A DNA stretch of 38,201 nucleotides from a virus: the IMG/VR virus record IMGVR_UViG_3300043446_001588, positions 1 to 38,201 of that record; one strand, given 5' to 3'. A program made the translations under genes and the position numbers. Positions 7,907-16,600 of the stretch are shown here, piece by piece (within the stretch, counting starts at the first letter, position 1; each line of letters opens with the position of its first letter). Below the pieces are notes generated by a model, which searched no databases, had not been told where the DNA came from, and worked only from the letters and a program-made list of their open reading frames with translations.

Positions 7907-8914
7907 TCAGGCGTTGCTCACCGTATTAGCGCCTGCCGGATTGGTCCCAGTCCCTGTCTGCGTTACGTACTGGTATCCACCCGATACTTCGGCTGTGAGG
8001 ACTCGGTAATTACCATAGGCGCTTGGGTTATATCCGAGATTTGTGTAATAAATACGGTAATAATTAGTACTACCGTAAGGTATTTCTATATTGCAATCAA
8101 TGACCTGACCACCATAAACAGTGGTCCCAGTCCATGCTTTGCCGGTCCAGTTGAAATTGGCCCCGTCCCATTGGTCCAGTGAAACGGTCCCCGGAGCAGC
8201 ACCGGAGGGCCAACTGACTAGATTGACAATCTTTACGTTAGTAAATGGTGCTCCAATACTAAACCCAATCCATTCTTCCCCACCGGGCCATGCCCAACTT
8301 TGACCGGTCCAGTAAGTACCGAAATTGTTATCAAAGGCTTTACTACCGTGATAGGTGTAGTCGCCGTAAGGTTCACCGGGCCATCTAGATTGAGTCCAAT
8401 ATGCCGGAGTGAAAGCCTGCGTAGAACTCCACCCATAAATAGGATAGGTAGAAGATACCGATCCCGTAACTACCTGAAGACGTGTACCGCCAACAGTGTT
8501 CGTGGCAAATGTCTGAGATTCACCCGCTATACCATAGGATTTAAGTTTTACATAGTAGGTCGTATTGGCGGCAGGAAACTGAATCTGCGTAGTAGTTACG
8601 TTACCAACATCTAGTGGGTATCCCCCCAATAGATCCATGCTGGAGTTGTATACATACAGATAGTACTTAGTAACAGTTGCGCCCGATGTCGGAGCCGTCC
8701 ACGTAAACGTGACCTGACGGTTATCTCCATTACCACCGCTTCCGGTGAAAGAGGTAGGAGGATTAGGGTAGGCAACGTAACCACTATCTACCCATGCGCC
8801 ACCCTGCTTGACCTTTACCGATACAGCAGTTCTCCACGATCCACCGCTTCGAACCCGAATAGATCCAGCGGTAGGGGTCTCCCATGCTCCTGAGCGTCGT
8901 GACTTGATAGCCAT
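7907..8914 (-). CDS. tail fibre-like protein with FN3 and discoidin-like domains
   Basis: 335 residues if started at ATG 8914, which overlaps the previous stop by one base (TAATG). An in-frame ATG at 8926 lies inside the upstream gene and is less likely. The N-terminus contains three short related units (AIKSRRSGAW, SIRVRSGGSW, SVKVKQGGAW), probably a beta-strand attachment repeat. Residues about 50-140 look like a fibronectin type III domain (NPPTSFTGSG, VTFTWTAPTSGATVTKYYLYV). Residues about 150-310 look like an F5/8 type C (discoidin) jelly-roll: TQSRWPGEPYG, SKAFDNNFGTYWTG, EEWIGFSIG, YYRIYYTNLG. Discoidin domains bind glycans, which suggests a receptor or surface-sugar binder. No RNA or operator was noticed in the 91-base gap that follows, apart from a short hairpin with arms TTGGC and GCCAA. 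Confidence 0.75.
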   Translation of the reverse strand: MAIKSRRSGAWETPTAGSIRVRSGGSWRTAVSVKVKQGGAWVDSGYVAYPNPPTSFTGSGGNGDNRQVTFTWTAPTSGATVTKYYLYVYNSSMDLLGGYPLDVGNVTTTQIQFPAANTTYYVKLKSYGIAGESQTFATNTVGGTRLQVVTGSVSSTYPIYGWSSTQAFTPAYWTQSRWPGEPYGDYTYHGSKAFDNNFGTYWTGQSWAWPGGEEWIGFSIGAPFTNVKIVNLVSWPSGAAPGTVSLDQWDGANFNWTGKAWTGTTVYGGQVIDCNIEIPYGSTNYYRIYYTNLGYNPSAYGNYRVLTAEVSGGYQYVTQTGTGTNPAGANTVSNA

Positions 8915-9873
8915 TACGAGATCCAAATAGTGCCTTCAGGCACGTTTGCTACTCCGGGATCAGAACCATAGACAACCCAAGCATTACGTACCGACGTAGA
9001 TCCATAATAAATATTATTGGCGTAAGTATCGGTACTTGAGGCCGCAAGCAATCTAATAGCCTGAGCCGCAGGCACAGTGACTGTCAGGTCTTTTGCCGTA
9101 GCCGATTGAATAGTAGGCGTAGTACCTCCAACCGTGATGTTGGCATTTGCGGTGATAAGGCCACTGGCCGTAAGCGCCGCTGTAGAAGTGGCTCCGCTCA
9201 CAGTAAGCGTGCTACTGACAGTCGTAACACCAAGAGCGGAGGTGCCGGTGCTGACCGTAAGGCCATTGCCAGCAGTAATGCTTGTTGTAGTCGATAGAGC
9301 ACCGGTTACGACTACTGAACTGTTTACGCCAAGCCCGCTAGCGGAAGTCGTAAGTACGACGGCGTTAGATCCTGTTGTATTGATAGTAACGCCGGAGGAA
9401 GATGTGCTGATGGTTCCGGCAGTACCAGCAAGGGCTGACAGATACCCCGACAGGGTCGTTGTCCCAGTTACGGAGAGAGTGGAATTGAAGGTTGCTGGCC
9501 CAAACGAAAGAGCGCCAGTGGTGTTGTTGATAATGACACCGGTACCTGCTGACGCTGCTGTCGCCTTTAACTCAGATGTGGAGGCCCCATCAGAGATGCC
9601 CAAGTTGCTTGAAGCCGTTACTGTCTTGTAGGACGGGGCTGCACTAGTCGTTACTAGCAGTGATTTGCTGGTAGTGCTGTAGAAAACACGACCTTCATCT
9701 GCCGCAGATACGTTGCCGCTGACGCCGTCAAGAACACCAACGGTAGGAGTAGCCCCACTAACACGAACAATTGAACGCTCCTGCAACCACGTTGCATCAG
9801 CGTCTCGCCAGTTGTCTTGTAGGTCTACCCAATCGACATCACCGATGCCGCTGGAGGGAATTGTTGCAGACAT
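8914..9873 (-). CDS. Ser/Thr/Ala-rich fibre protein
   Basis: 319 residues. The N-terminal 100 residues look globular (VDWVDLQDNWRDADATWLQE, then VLDGVSGNVSAADEGRVFYS). The following 190 residues are low-complexity Ser/Thr/Ala/Gly/Val repeats of the type 'TLSVTGTTTLSG', 'VVVTGALSTTTSITAGNGL' and 'VSSTLTVSGATSTAALTASG', as in the beta-helical shafts of phage fibres that precede head or chaperone domains. The C-terminus ends AWVVYGSDPGVANVPEGTIW. No S74 chaperone domain is present. It is joined to the next fibre gene by a TAATG overlap, so the two are probably made together. Whether it belongs to tail or neck fibres is unknown. Confidence 0.65.
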   Translation of the reverse strand: MSATIPSSGIGDVDWVDLQDNWRDADATWLQERSIVRVSGATPTVGVLDGVSGNVSAADEGRVFYSTTSKSLLVTTSAAPSYKTVTASSNLGISDGASTSELKATAASAGTGVIINNTTGALSFGPATFNSTLSVTGTTTLSGYLSALAGTAGTISTSSSGVTINTTGSNAVVLTTSASGLGVNSSVVVTGALSTTTSITAGNGLTVSTGTSALGVTTVSSTLTVSGATSTAALTASGLITANANITVGGTTPTIQSATAKDLTVTVPAAQAIRLLAASSTDTYANNIYYGSTSVRNAWVVYGSDPGVANVPEGTIWIS

Positions 9874-9884
9874 TTAAAACTCCA

Positions 9885-10388
9885 TCACACCGTAGGGAAT
9901 AGGTCGAACACACGTTCATCAGAAGGTTGAGTCTCAATACCGGAGATCCCGATAATGATGTCCTGACGCATGCGGTCTTTAATTTGGAAATTACTAATTT
10001 CGTAGTACCGACCGTCGTAATAGATGATGTCATTAAGACGGTCATCCCACCAAGGTTTGCCATCGGGAGGGGTGTCCCATAGTCGCCCTCCATGTACTTC
10101 GGTGGCATCGATACCTGTTTCATTGATACTGCGAGCCGAGCAGGCAAACCTGATCCGCTGGGTGGGACGCCTACCTTCAGCAGAATATGTCTCTACGTCT
10201 TCGATCTGATCGACCCAAAGTACTGGGACGGCTACTCCGGGGAGATAGTTCTTACCACCCTCGTCGTATACGTCGTCGTAAGATGACTCAAGATCGAACT
10301 TGAACCAAATTACCGCTTCTCCAACCTTGTTCTGATAGCGGTTGAGTTCCTTGAAAATGTGCTGCGCTTCACGGCGAGTATCGATCAC
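9885..10388 (-). CDS. neck / head-tail connector-type protein
   Basis: 167 residues from GTG 10388. The start overlaps the upstream stop (GTGA), which favours it over an ATG at 10439 inside the preceding gene. The sequence begins VIDTRREAQHIFKELNRYQN. It continues with strands AVIWFKFDLESSYDDVYDEG, VPVLWVDQIEDVETYS and IIYYDGRYYEISNFQIK. It ends with a strand QDIIIGISGIET. The strand-rich pattern (YYDGRYYEISNF, 'required property of the input') resembles small neck/connector proteins that follow a head-tail adaptor, but I cannot name the family. It is tightly coupled to the gene before it, so both probably act together at the head-tail joint. Confidence 0.5.
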   Translation of the reverse strand: MIDTRREAQHIFKELNRYQNKVGEAVIWFKFDLESSYDDVYDEGGKNYLPGVAVPVLWVDQIEDVETYSAEGRRPTQRIRFACSARSINETGIDATEVHGGRLWDTPPDGKPWWDDRLNDIIYYDGRYYEISNFQIKDRMRQDIIIGISGIETQPSDERVFDLFPTV

Positions 10389-11197
10389 GGCGCACCGCCA
10401 GTACCGATGGTACCCCAGCCTCCATACCCGAAGTCCCATGATTCCGTGGTAACGCTCTGACCGTTAGAACTCCAAAAGGCTTCTTCGTCCTCAAACGGGG
10501 TGGCTTCTTCGGGGTCAATCATCGGTCGGATACGGATCGGCGGGCGTGGGTTATCGATTTCACGGCCACGATAAAGAGGTACGTAGCGGTTGGATAGTCG
10601 GGCGACACGGCGAAGCGTATGCATTTCAATCCGCTTGAGGCCGACGTTCAGCAGTGCAGCCTTATCGTCGTACCGCTTTTCCCAGTACTGGATAAGAGAT
10701 TGGACCTGCTGGAAACGCTGATGGGCCGGGATATTCATGCCTTCGGGAGAGGCTACGTCGATGTCCGTAGCGAACTCGGCAAGAAGGGACCACAGAGCCT
10801 GAACAAGAGCACCGATACCCATGACTTCCACTTCAGCGCCGACAATAGACTGAAGATCCACGCCGGGGCGATGATGCATGTGCTCAGTGATAATTATATT
10901 TGAAAAGAATTCAAGATCCGAGTCAAGGAACCACTGGTAATACAGACCTGAGACGTAGACGCCGTCTTCGTAATCTGAGGGGTTGGGGATCTTCAGCAAA
11001 CCATTACGGGCGTTGAGCACAAAGTCTGTAATTGCAGACTCATCGGTATTATTTACAACCGAAAGAGAATTAGGTTCTACAAAGGGATGCGGAAGGCGCA
11101 AAGTAGCGCCGACAGTAGCGAAATTGATCTCGAAAAAAGTTCCGAAATCTCTACTAAGTTGTCGGGCTACAGACGAGACTTCTGCCAGTGTGGTCAT
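10385..11197 (-). CDS. virion neck/structural protein, family unknown
   Basis: 270 residues starting MTTLAEVSSVARQLSRDFGT. Residues 20-90 are strand-rich (FFEINFATVGATLRLPHPFV). Residues 100-200 are mainly helical, including VMGIGALVQALWSLLAEFAT and QRFQQVQSLIQYWEKRYDDK. The C-terminal 60 residues are Pro/Arg- then acid- and Gly-rich. A helical bundle of this sort with 'L-I-x-Y-W-x-x-R-Y-D-D-K' often occurs in head-tail adaptor proteins that dock under the portal. It is placed between the appendage block and the next connector-like gene. The adaptor role is an inference; only coding and virion location are well supported. Confidence 0.5.
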   Translation of the reverse strand: MTTLAEVSSVARQLSRDFGTFFEINFATVGATLRLPHPFVEPNSLSVVNNTDESAITDFVLNARNGLLKIPNPSDYEDGVYVSGLYYQWFLDSDLEFFSNIIITEHMHHRPGVDLQSIVGAEVEVMGIGALVQALWSLLAEFATDIDVASPEGMNIPAHQRFQQVQSLIQYWEKRYDDKAALLNVGLKRIEMHTLRRVARLSNRYVPLYRGREIDNPRPPIRIRPMIDPEEATPFEDEEAFWSSNGQSVTTESWDFGYGGWGTIGTGGAP

Positions 11198-11201
11198 ACA
11201 C

Positions 11202-11360
11202 CTATAGTACCTTATGGTGCTCAGGTTCTTCGTAAGTATAAGGTTTAGCAGCCTGAACCTGCTCTAGGGCCTTCTTTAGAAGGATATTCTCAAGGTTTAG
11301 AGCCTTGTTCTGCTCCAGCAGTTCAGCGATTACGTCATTCAGATCTACGTTGATGTCCAT
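11202..11360 (-). CDS. small coiled-coil protein (52 aa)
   Basis: A 52-codon gene starting MDINVDLNDVIAELLEQNKA and ending EEPEHHKVL. The central part LEQNKALNLENILLKKALEQ has leucines at heptad spacing and should form a short coiled coil. The start lies inside the 3' end of the previous small gene, and its TAG is four bases before the next gene's ATG. It is read in the same direction as both neighbours and has their codon style. No function is recognisable; a short trimerising or chaperone-like helix for the adjacent collar/fibre products is conceivable. Confidence 0.65.
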   Translation of the reverse strand: MDINVDLNDVIAELLEQNKALNLENILLKKALEQVQAAKPYTYEEPEHHKVL

Positions 11361-11496
11361 CTTTATCCTCGTTTGCAACTGCCTTTAGGCAGGCCCAATA
11401 CATTGTCCAATAGTCGCCATCGTCATCCAAATTCTGCATGAGATAGGCAACCTTCTCTACCATGTCCTTTGGCAGATCCACTGAAATAGTATCCAT
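11335..11496 (-). CDS. small hypothetical protein (53 aa)
   Basis: A 53-codon gene starting MDTISVDLPKDMVEKVAYLM with an acidic middle QNLDDDGDYWTMYWACLKAV and a polar end. The ATG is two bases after the stop of the gene before it (TGATAATG). The 3' end overlaps the next small gene by 26 bases. The pattern 'VDLPKDMVEKVAYLM' resembles the helix start of small regulatory or accessory phage proteins, but nothing definite is recognised. Tight packing and strand consistency are the main evidence that it is real. Confidence 0.6.
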   Translation of the reverse strand: MDTISVDLPKDMVEKVAYLMQNLDDDGDYWTMYWACLKAVANEDKDGHQRRSE

Positions 11497-11498
11497 TA

Positions 11499-11834
11499 TC
11501 ACTGGTTGGCCTGCGCCTCTAAGGCGGCTAGACGACCGTTCAGTTCGTTGATACGTATTTCAAGCAGGTTTACGGCATCCACTAATTCATGGACTGCGTC
11601 TGCTGTCGCTACGTGACTTTCCATCCATGGGACGATCTCATTCTTTGACTTGTTGAAAGCAGCCTCAGCCGATTCCACGGACTGGGTATGGTTTGGATCT
11701 TTAGCGGCCTTCAATTCGGCGTAATTGGCGTACCCAAAGTTCTGAGCGTACCGGTCCTTGTCGAATTTTGACGCAGGCGTAAACCCTAGAATGTTAGGTG
11801 CCTGTCCCTTTTTGGGAAGTTTATTGAACTTCAT
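11499..11834 (-). CDS. hypothetical protein with C-terminal coiled coil (111 aa)
   Basis: 111 residues with a strong AGGAG site before the ATG. The N-terminal 45 residues are basic and aromatic (MKFNKLPKKGQAPNILGFTP, YAQNFGYANYAELKAAKDPN). The C-terminal 40 residues (VHELVDAVNLLEIRINELNG then RLAALEAQ) have a clean heptad pattern predicting a coiled coil, probably for oligomerisation. It follows the triple collar array by eight bases, so it could be a small structural or assembly partner of the collar proteins. No family is recognised. Confidence 0.65.
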   Translation of the reverse strand: MKFNKLPKKGQAPNILGFTPASKFDKDRYAQNFGYANYAELKAAKDPNHTQSVESAEAAFNKSKNEIVPWMESHVATADAVHELVDAVNLLEIRINELNGRLAALEAQANQ

Positions 11835-11842
11835 AACCTCTC

Positions 11843-12343
11843 CTAGGTTTTTATAATGAAATTAAGAACAATGTACGGCTGTAGGTTGTTGTGGGACTGG
11901 GAGGCGTTTGCCGATTGATAATCGGTAAACTCCGAAGCAGTGGTTTGGTTGAAGTTAGAACCGGCCCCTGATGCAGCATTACAGGTACCGCTTGAGGTGT
12001 CGTTGTAATAGTCGCCGTATGAGTGGGTGTGGTTTCTAGTAGCGCTTTGAGCCGCTGTAAGTGTTTCGGTAGCAGTACCGCCCGTTGTATTGAGTGGTCT
12101 CCCGGCGCTGGCTCCATAAGGTACTCGGTTTGAGAGATTGGGAACAAGAAATGTTGGGGAAGAACTACCGAATGTATTACCGATGGCGCTGTATAGGGCC
12201 GGATACTTAGCGATGTCGTAGGCAGTACCATCGCAGTTCAACCAGCCTGTGGGTATTGTGCTACTGGTCCAAAGAGTAATAGTACCGGGCGGTATCTGTG
12301 TATTAGATGTGGAAATTGGCGAACCTACTAGTGGTCTACGCAT
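11843..12343 (-). CDS. tail collar domain protein, third of three tandem copies
   Basis: 166 residues. After a 15-residue leader comes the tail-collar fold signature: PPGTITLWTSSTIPTGWLNC, DGTAYDIAKYPALYSAIG and FLVPNLSNRVPYG. It continues with a His-containing turn (RNHTHSYGDYYND), and ends SHNNLQPYIVLNFIIKT. The 'GW-x-x-C-D/N-G-x-x-Y-x-x-x-x-Y-P-x-L-y' motif is the PF07484-type collar element, found in phage whiskers and fibre tips. Start and the preceding gene's stop overlap as TGATG. It is paralogous to the next two genes, indicating tandem duplication. Confidence 0.85.
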   Translation of the reverse strand: MRRPLVGSPISTSNTQIPPGTITLWTSSTIPTGWLNCDGTAYDIAKYPALYSAIGNTFGSSSPTFLVPNLSNRVPYGASAGRPLNTTGGTATETLTAAQSATRNHTHSYGDYYNDTSSGTCNAASGAGSNFNQTTASEFTDYQSANASQSHNNLQPYIVLNFIIKT

Positions 12344-12813
12344 CAGAACGCCCTCACAATAAAATTTAATGTGATATACGGTTGCATATTGTTGTGGGAT
12401 TCAGCAGCGTTGGCTTCGGTGACCCCACCGGTTGTCTTACTATGATCTGCGAAACCGTTTAGAGACGAGTCAGTGCTGCCACTATTAGCAAGATTCGTGG
12501 CTTGAGCGTAATGGTCGGTGTAGTAGTGCCTATGTGAAGGTATACCGGTTTGGGCCGGTGTAAGGGTAACTGTCTCTGCCCCGCCTGTGGTGAATAGTGA
12601 GGAAGTTCCCCCAAGCGGTACACGGGATCTCATGTCAGGAAGATTCCCATAAGGATAAACGGCATAAAGGGCCGGATATGCCGCTTGTGTTATCGCAGTA
12701 CCATCACACAATAGCCACCCTTTAGGGATTGTAGAAGAACCCCAAAGGGTGACAGAACCAACGGGAAGGTCTTGGATCTCATATGAAATAGGGCCGGGAG
12801 TAACGTCAGGCAT
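12343..12813 (-). CDS. tail collar domain protein, second of three tandem copies
   Basis: 156 residues, overlapping both neighbours by single-base TGATG junctions. It has the same plan as its paralogues: LPVGSVTLWGSSTIPKGWLL, then CDGTAITQAAYPALYAVYPY, then NLPDMRSRVPLGG and IPSHRHYYTDHY. It ends SHNNMQPYITLNFIVRAF. The middle is shorter than in the other two, lacking the 'FGSSSPTFLVP' type insertion. The closing 'PYI-x-LNFI' strand and the collar motif define the family. These short collar proteins resemble the free collar domains of whiskers rather than full-length fibres. Confidence 0.85.
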   Translation of the reverse strand: MPDVTPGPISYEIQDLPVGSVTLWGSSTIPKGWLLCDGTAITQAAYPALYAVYPYGNLPDMRSRVPLGGTSSLFTTGGAETVTLTPAQTGIPSHRHYYTDHYAQATNLANSGSTDSSLNGFADHSKTTGGVTEANAAESHNNMQPYITLNFIVRAF

Positions 12814-13322
12814 CAGAACGCCTTAATGATGTAGTTAATAATTAAATACGGCATTCTGTTTTCATGGGAACTAGTGGCATCAGCACTTGTATAGCCTGTA
12901 TATCTACCGGCATCAGCGCCGTTGTAATCGGAATACACAGCGCTTCCTGCTTCAATTGCGGAAGATGTGGTGGCGTATACGTCAGTAGTAGAGTGCCTAT
13001 GAGAGGGCATACCTGACTGTGCTGCGGTAAGAGTTACTGAGTCGACTCCCCCTTTTAGCCCTAAGTCGGTTCCTACAGTCGCTCCGGGTCCTACAGGAAC
13101 CACATTTCGTAGATCGGGAACTGCGAAATTGGCACCAGTAGTACTTCCATAAGTAACGCTAACAACGGAAAACAGTGCCGGATACAAAGTTCTTGTGTAT
13201 GTACTGCCGTTACATAGTAGCCAGCCGGTAGGTGCTGTAGTCCCTAGGTACATGACGATTGTACCGACAGGAATACTGTCAGGAAGATTAGAAGCGTACT
13301 GACCTACTTGCAGACTGTCCAT
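12813..13322 (-). CDS. tail collar domain protein, first of three tandem copies
   Basis: 169 residues beginning MDSLQVGQYASNLPDSIPVG. The collar element is TIVMYLGTTAPTGWLLCNGS, TYTRTLYPALFSVVSVTYG and FAVPDLRNVVPVGPG. GMPSHRHSTTDVYATTSSAI and the C-terminal ENRMPYLIINYIIKAF follow. No strong Shine-Dalgarno is visible before the ATG, which sits only three bases after the TGA of the upstream 120-residue gene, so reinitiation is likely. Together with the two downstream copies and the larger collar fibre at 17394-18980, the window encodes four collar-domain proteins. Confidence 0.85.
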   Translation of the reverse strand: MDSLQVGQYASNLPDSIPVGTIVMYLGTTAPTGWLLCNGSTYTRTLYPALFSVVSVTYGSTTGANFAVPDLRNVVPVGPGATVGTDLGLKGGVDSVTLTAAQSGMPSHRHSTTDVYATTSSAIEAGSAVYSDYNGADAGRYTGYTSADATSSHENRMPYLIINYIIKAF

Positions 13323-13327
13323 AACTA

Positions 13328-13690
13328 TCAGGTAATCGTGTGAACATATCCGTGAATGGTGATGACGTTGGCGGTACCAGCAAAGGCCCGCACGACCAAC
13401 GGAGTGGCGTTGCCCTTGATTAGAAGGCCGGGGGCGACAAGGACAAGGCCCGATTCGGGCTGTACCGTCACTTCAATTTCATCGTCAGGAGACGTGGTCC
13501 CACCCCATTGGACTGTCAGTTTTACCGCCGCCGTAGCGGACGAGTTAACTGCATACAGCCAAATCTCATGAATATGAGCAGCCGTCGATGACCCGGTATG
13601 GATCGTCGTGCCAGCGCTAGCCGTAGCGGCGACCTTGATGCCTCGGCCATCAGTAGAGCCTGACAAGATTGTTTTAGCAAATGTAGCCAT
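13328..13690 (-). CDS. small beta-sandwich structural protein (120 aa)
   Basis: 120 residues, almost entirely beta-strand-forming and Ala/Thr/Val-rich: MATFAKTILSGSTDGRGIKV, then TTIHTGSSTAAHIHEIWLYA and VKLTVQWGGTTSPDDEIEVT. It ends LVVRAFAGTANVITIHGYVH. Sequences of this type occur beside collagen-like and fibre genes in phages and are usually listed as structural/decoration proteins. A GGAAGG site precedes the ATG. I cannot assign a named family. Position between the collagen-like gene and the collar genes suggests it is part of the same appendage. Confidence 0.6.
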   Translation of the reverse strand: MATFAKTILSGSTDGRGIKVAATASAGTTIHTGSSTAAHIHEIWLYAVNSSATAAVKLTVQWGGTTSPDDEIEVTVQPESGLVLVAPGLLIKGNATPLVVRAFAGTANVITIHGYVHTIT

Positions 13691-13692
13691 TT

Positions 13693-16600
13693 TTACCTTC
13701 CGAAGATTATGGCAGCCAAGATATTCTGATCGCTTTCAGTAATTATACCTTCGCCCTGATATCCCTGATATCCCTGAGTACCTTGAGTACCTTGAAAGCC
13801 CTGAGTACCTTGGTTGCCCTGAGTTCCCTGAAAACCTTGGTTGCCCTGAGAACCTTGATACCCCTGATTGCCTTGCGTTCCTTGGTTACCTTGTGAGCCT
13901 TGGACTCCTTGATACCCCTGATTACCTTGAGGTCCGGTATCACCTTGTGGTCCCTGTGCGCCAGTAGAGCCTTGGGTTCCCTGCGTACCTTGGTGACCTT
14001 GAACTCCTTGGGTTCCCTGAGTACCCTGATGTCCCTGCGGACCTTGGGCACCGGTATCGCCTTGTGTACCTTGAGCACCGGTACTACCCTGCGCCCCAGT
14101 AGCCCCTTGGTGACCTTGATTACCTTGTGCGCCAGTAGAGCCTTGTGGTCCGGCGAGACCTTGGGGACCGATATCTCCCTGAGGACCCTGAGCACCAGTT
14201 GATCCTTGAAAACCCTGTGGCCCTTGCGGCCCGGTATCACCCTGCGTACCCTGCGTACCCTGAGCGCCGGTATCTCCTTGAGTACCCTGATACCCTTGAA
14301 CGCCTTGGGTTCCCTGATTACCTTGGAAGCCCTGAGGACCTTGTGCACCGGTAGAACCTTGAGGACCATCGTCTCCTTGGGGGCCTTGTGCGCCGGTCGC
14401 ACCCGTAGCACCCTGCGGACCCTCATCACCTTGTGGGCCTTGGTCCCCCTGATTGCCTTGCGTTCCTTGCGGTCCCGAGTCCCCCTGAGATCCTTGTGCA
14501 CCAGTTGAACCTTGAGGACCCTGAACTCCGGTATCTCCTTGGAAACCTTGGGGACCATCGTCGCCCTGATGCCCTTGCGTGCCTTGATAGCCTTGATGAC
14601 CTTGTGACCCTTGTGCCCCAGTGAGGCCCTGTGGTCCGTCATCTCCTTGAGGACCCTGCGGACCTGTATAACCCTGAGGACCTTGTGCTCCTTCAGCGCC
14701 TTGGAATCCCTGAACACCATCAGAACCTTGTGGCCCTTGCGATCCCGTAGAACCCTGATGTCCTTGGAATCCCTGTGGTCCGTCGTTACCTTGGAAACCC
14801 TGAGGCCCCGTGTCACCCTGAGGACCAGTCTCACCTTGAGGACCAGTCTCACCCTGCGGTCCTTGTGAACCGGTACTGCCTTGCGGTCCTGTATTACCTT
14901 GTGATCCAGTGTCACCCTGAAAGCCCTGTGGACCGGTATCACCTTGGGACCCTTGGGGTCCTTGGGCACCTACATTTCCTTGCGCCCCGGTGTCGCCTTG
15001 ATAGCCCTGAGTACCTTGAGCGCCCTGTGGCCCTTCAATTGTGCCTACGTTGTCCCAGTTGGAGCCGTCCCATACATAGAGGTCGCCATCGACAAGATAC
15101 CCGTCACCGAGAGAGCCGGTCGGGTGGTCTGCGATAAGAGAGGCGTAATCGGGATACGAGCCGAGGATAGTTACAGAAGTACCGTCGTTACCTTGGTAGC
15201 CCTGAGGGCCTTGTACACCCTGCGTTCCTTGATCACCTTGGAACCCTTGAGGTCCTTGTGCTCCAGTATCACCTTGAAACCCCTGAGTACCTTGGGGTCC
15301 GGTGTCTCCTTGGTTTCCCTGAGTCCCCTGAACGCCTTGTGCTCCTTGTGCTCCTTGGTAACCCTGATTTCCTTGGGTTCCCTGTGGTCCTTGAGGACCG
15401 GTATCCCCGGTGCTTCCCTGTACACCTTGGTTACCCTGCGGACCACTTAGGCCCTGAGGTCCTTCGGAACCTTGAGCGCCGGTTACGCCTTGAAAACCCT
15501 GATGACCTTGGACGCCCTGAGGACCCTGTTCTCCGGTGTAGCCCTGATTGCCTTGGGAACCAGTGCTTCCCTGAACGCCTTGGTGTCCCTGATTTCCTTG
15601 GGCACCCTGAGGACCGGTATCACCTTGATACCCCTGAGGACCGATGTCACCGTCAACACCCTGATGACCTTGTACACCCTGAGCGCCTTGGAATCCTTGG
15701 TTACCTTGTGCACCGACAGATCCCTGTGAACCTTGCGAACCTGTGTCGCCCTGAAAACCTTGGTTTCCCTGAGGGCCTTGATATCCCTGATGGCCCTGAA
15801 AGCCTTGGGCACCAGTAGAACCAGTTAGACCCTGAACACCTTGATGTCCTTGGTTTCCCTGATATCCCTGTACACCCTGATTGCCTTGGTTGCCCTGAGG
15901 ACCGATCTCTCCTTGGAAACCTTGAAACCCTTGGTTGCCCTGAGGACCGGTATCACCTTGATACCCTTGTACTCCTTGGGGACCGGCATCTCCTTGGTTA
16001 CCTTGTGTTCCTTGAAACCCTTGGTAGCCCTGATTTCCTTGGTAGCCCTGCCAACCTTGGGGACCCGTTTCCCCCTGAAAACCTTGCGAACCAGTATTAC
16101 CTTGCGGACCCTGCTCGCCTTGTTCCCCCTGAACGCCTTGGACGCCCTGAGGACCTACGTCGCCTTGGAATCCCTGATGCCCTTGTACGCCATCAACGCC
16201 CTGATGGCCTTGAGCACCTTGAGCACCTACGTCGCCTTGTACGCCGGGTCCACCTTGTGAACCCTGAGCACCTACGATTCCTTGGTTGCCCTGATATCCC
16301 TGATATCCACGGCTTCCCTGTGGGCCTTGGGCACCAGTCGTTCCCTGCGATCCTTGGTTACCTTGAGCACCTTGGTTGCCGGTATAGCCACGAGGACCTT
16401 GGGTCCCCTGATTCCCTTGGAAACCTTGTGCTCCTTTTACGCCCTGATTACCTTGAGCGCCGTGCTGACCTGTGTCACCCTGATGTCCCTGAGGACCACG
16501 GGAACCCTGCTCACCCTGTTGACCTTCGGCCCCCTGCGCCCCCTGAGCACCTTGTGCCCCCTGATTGCCTTGAGGACCACGAGGACCCGACAGCGGGGCA

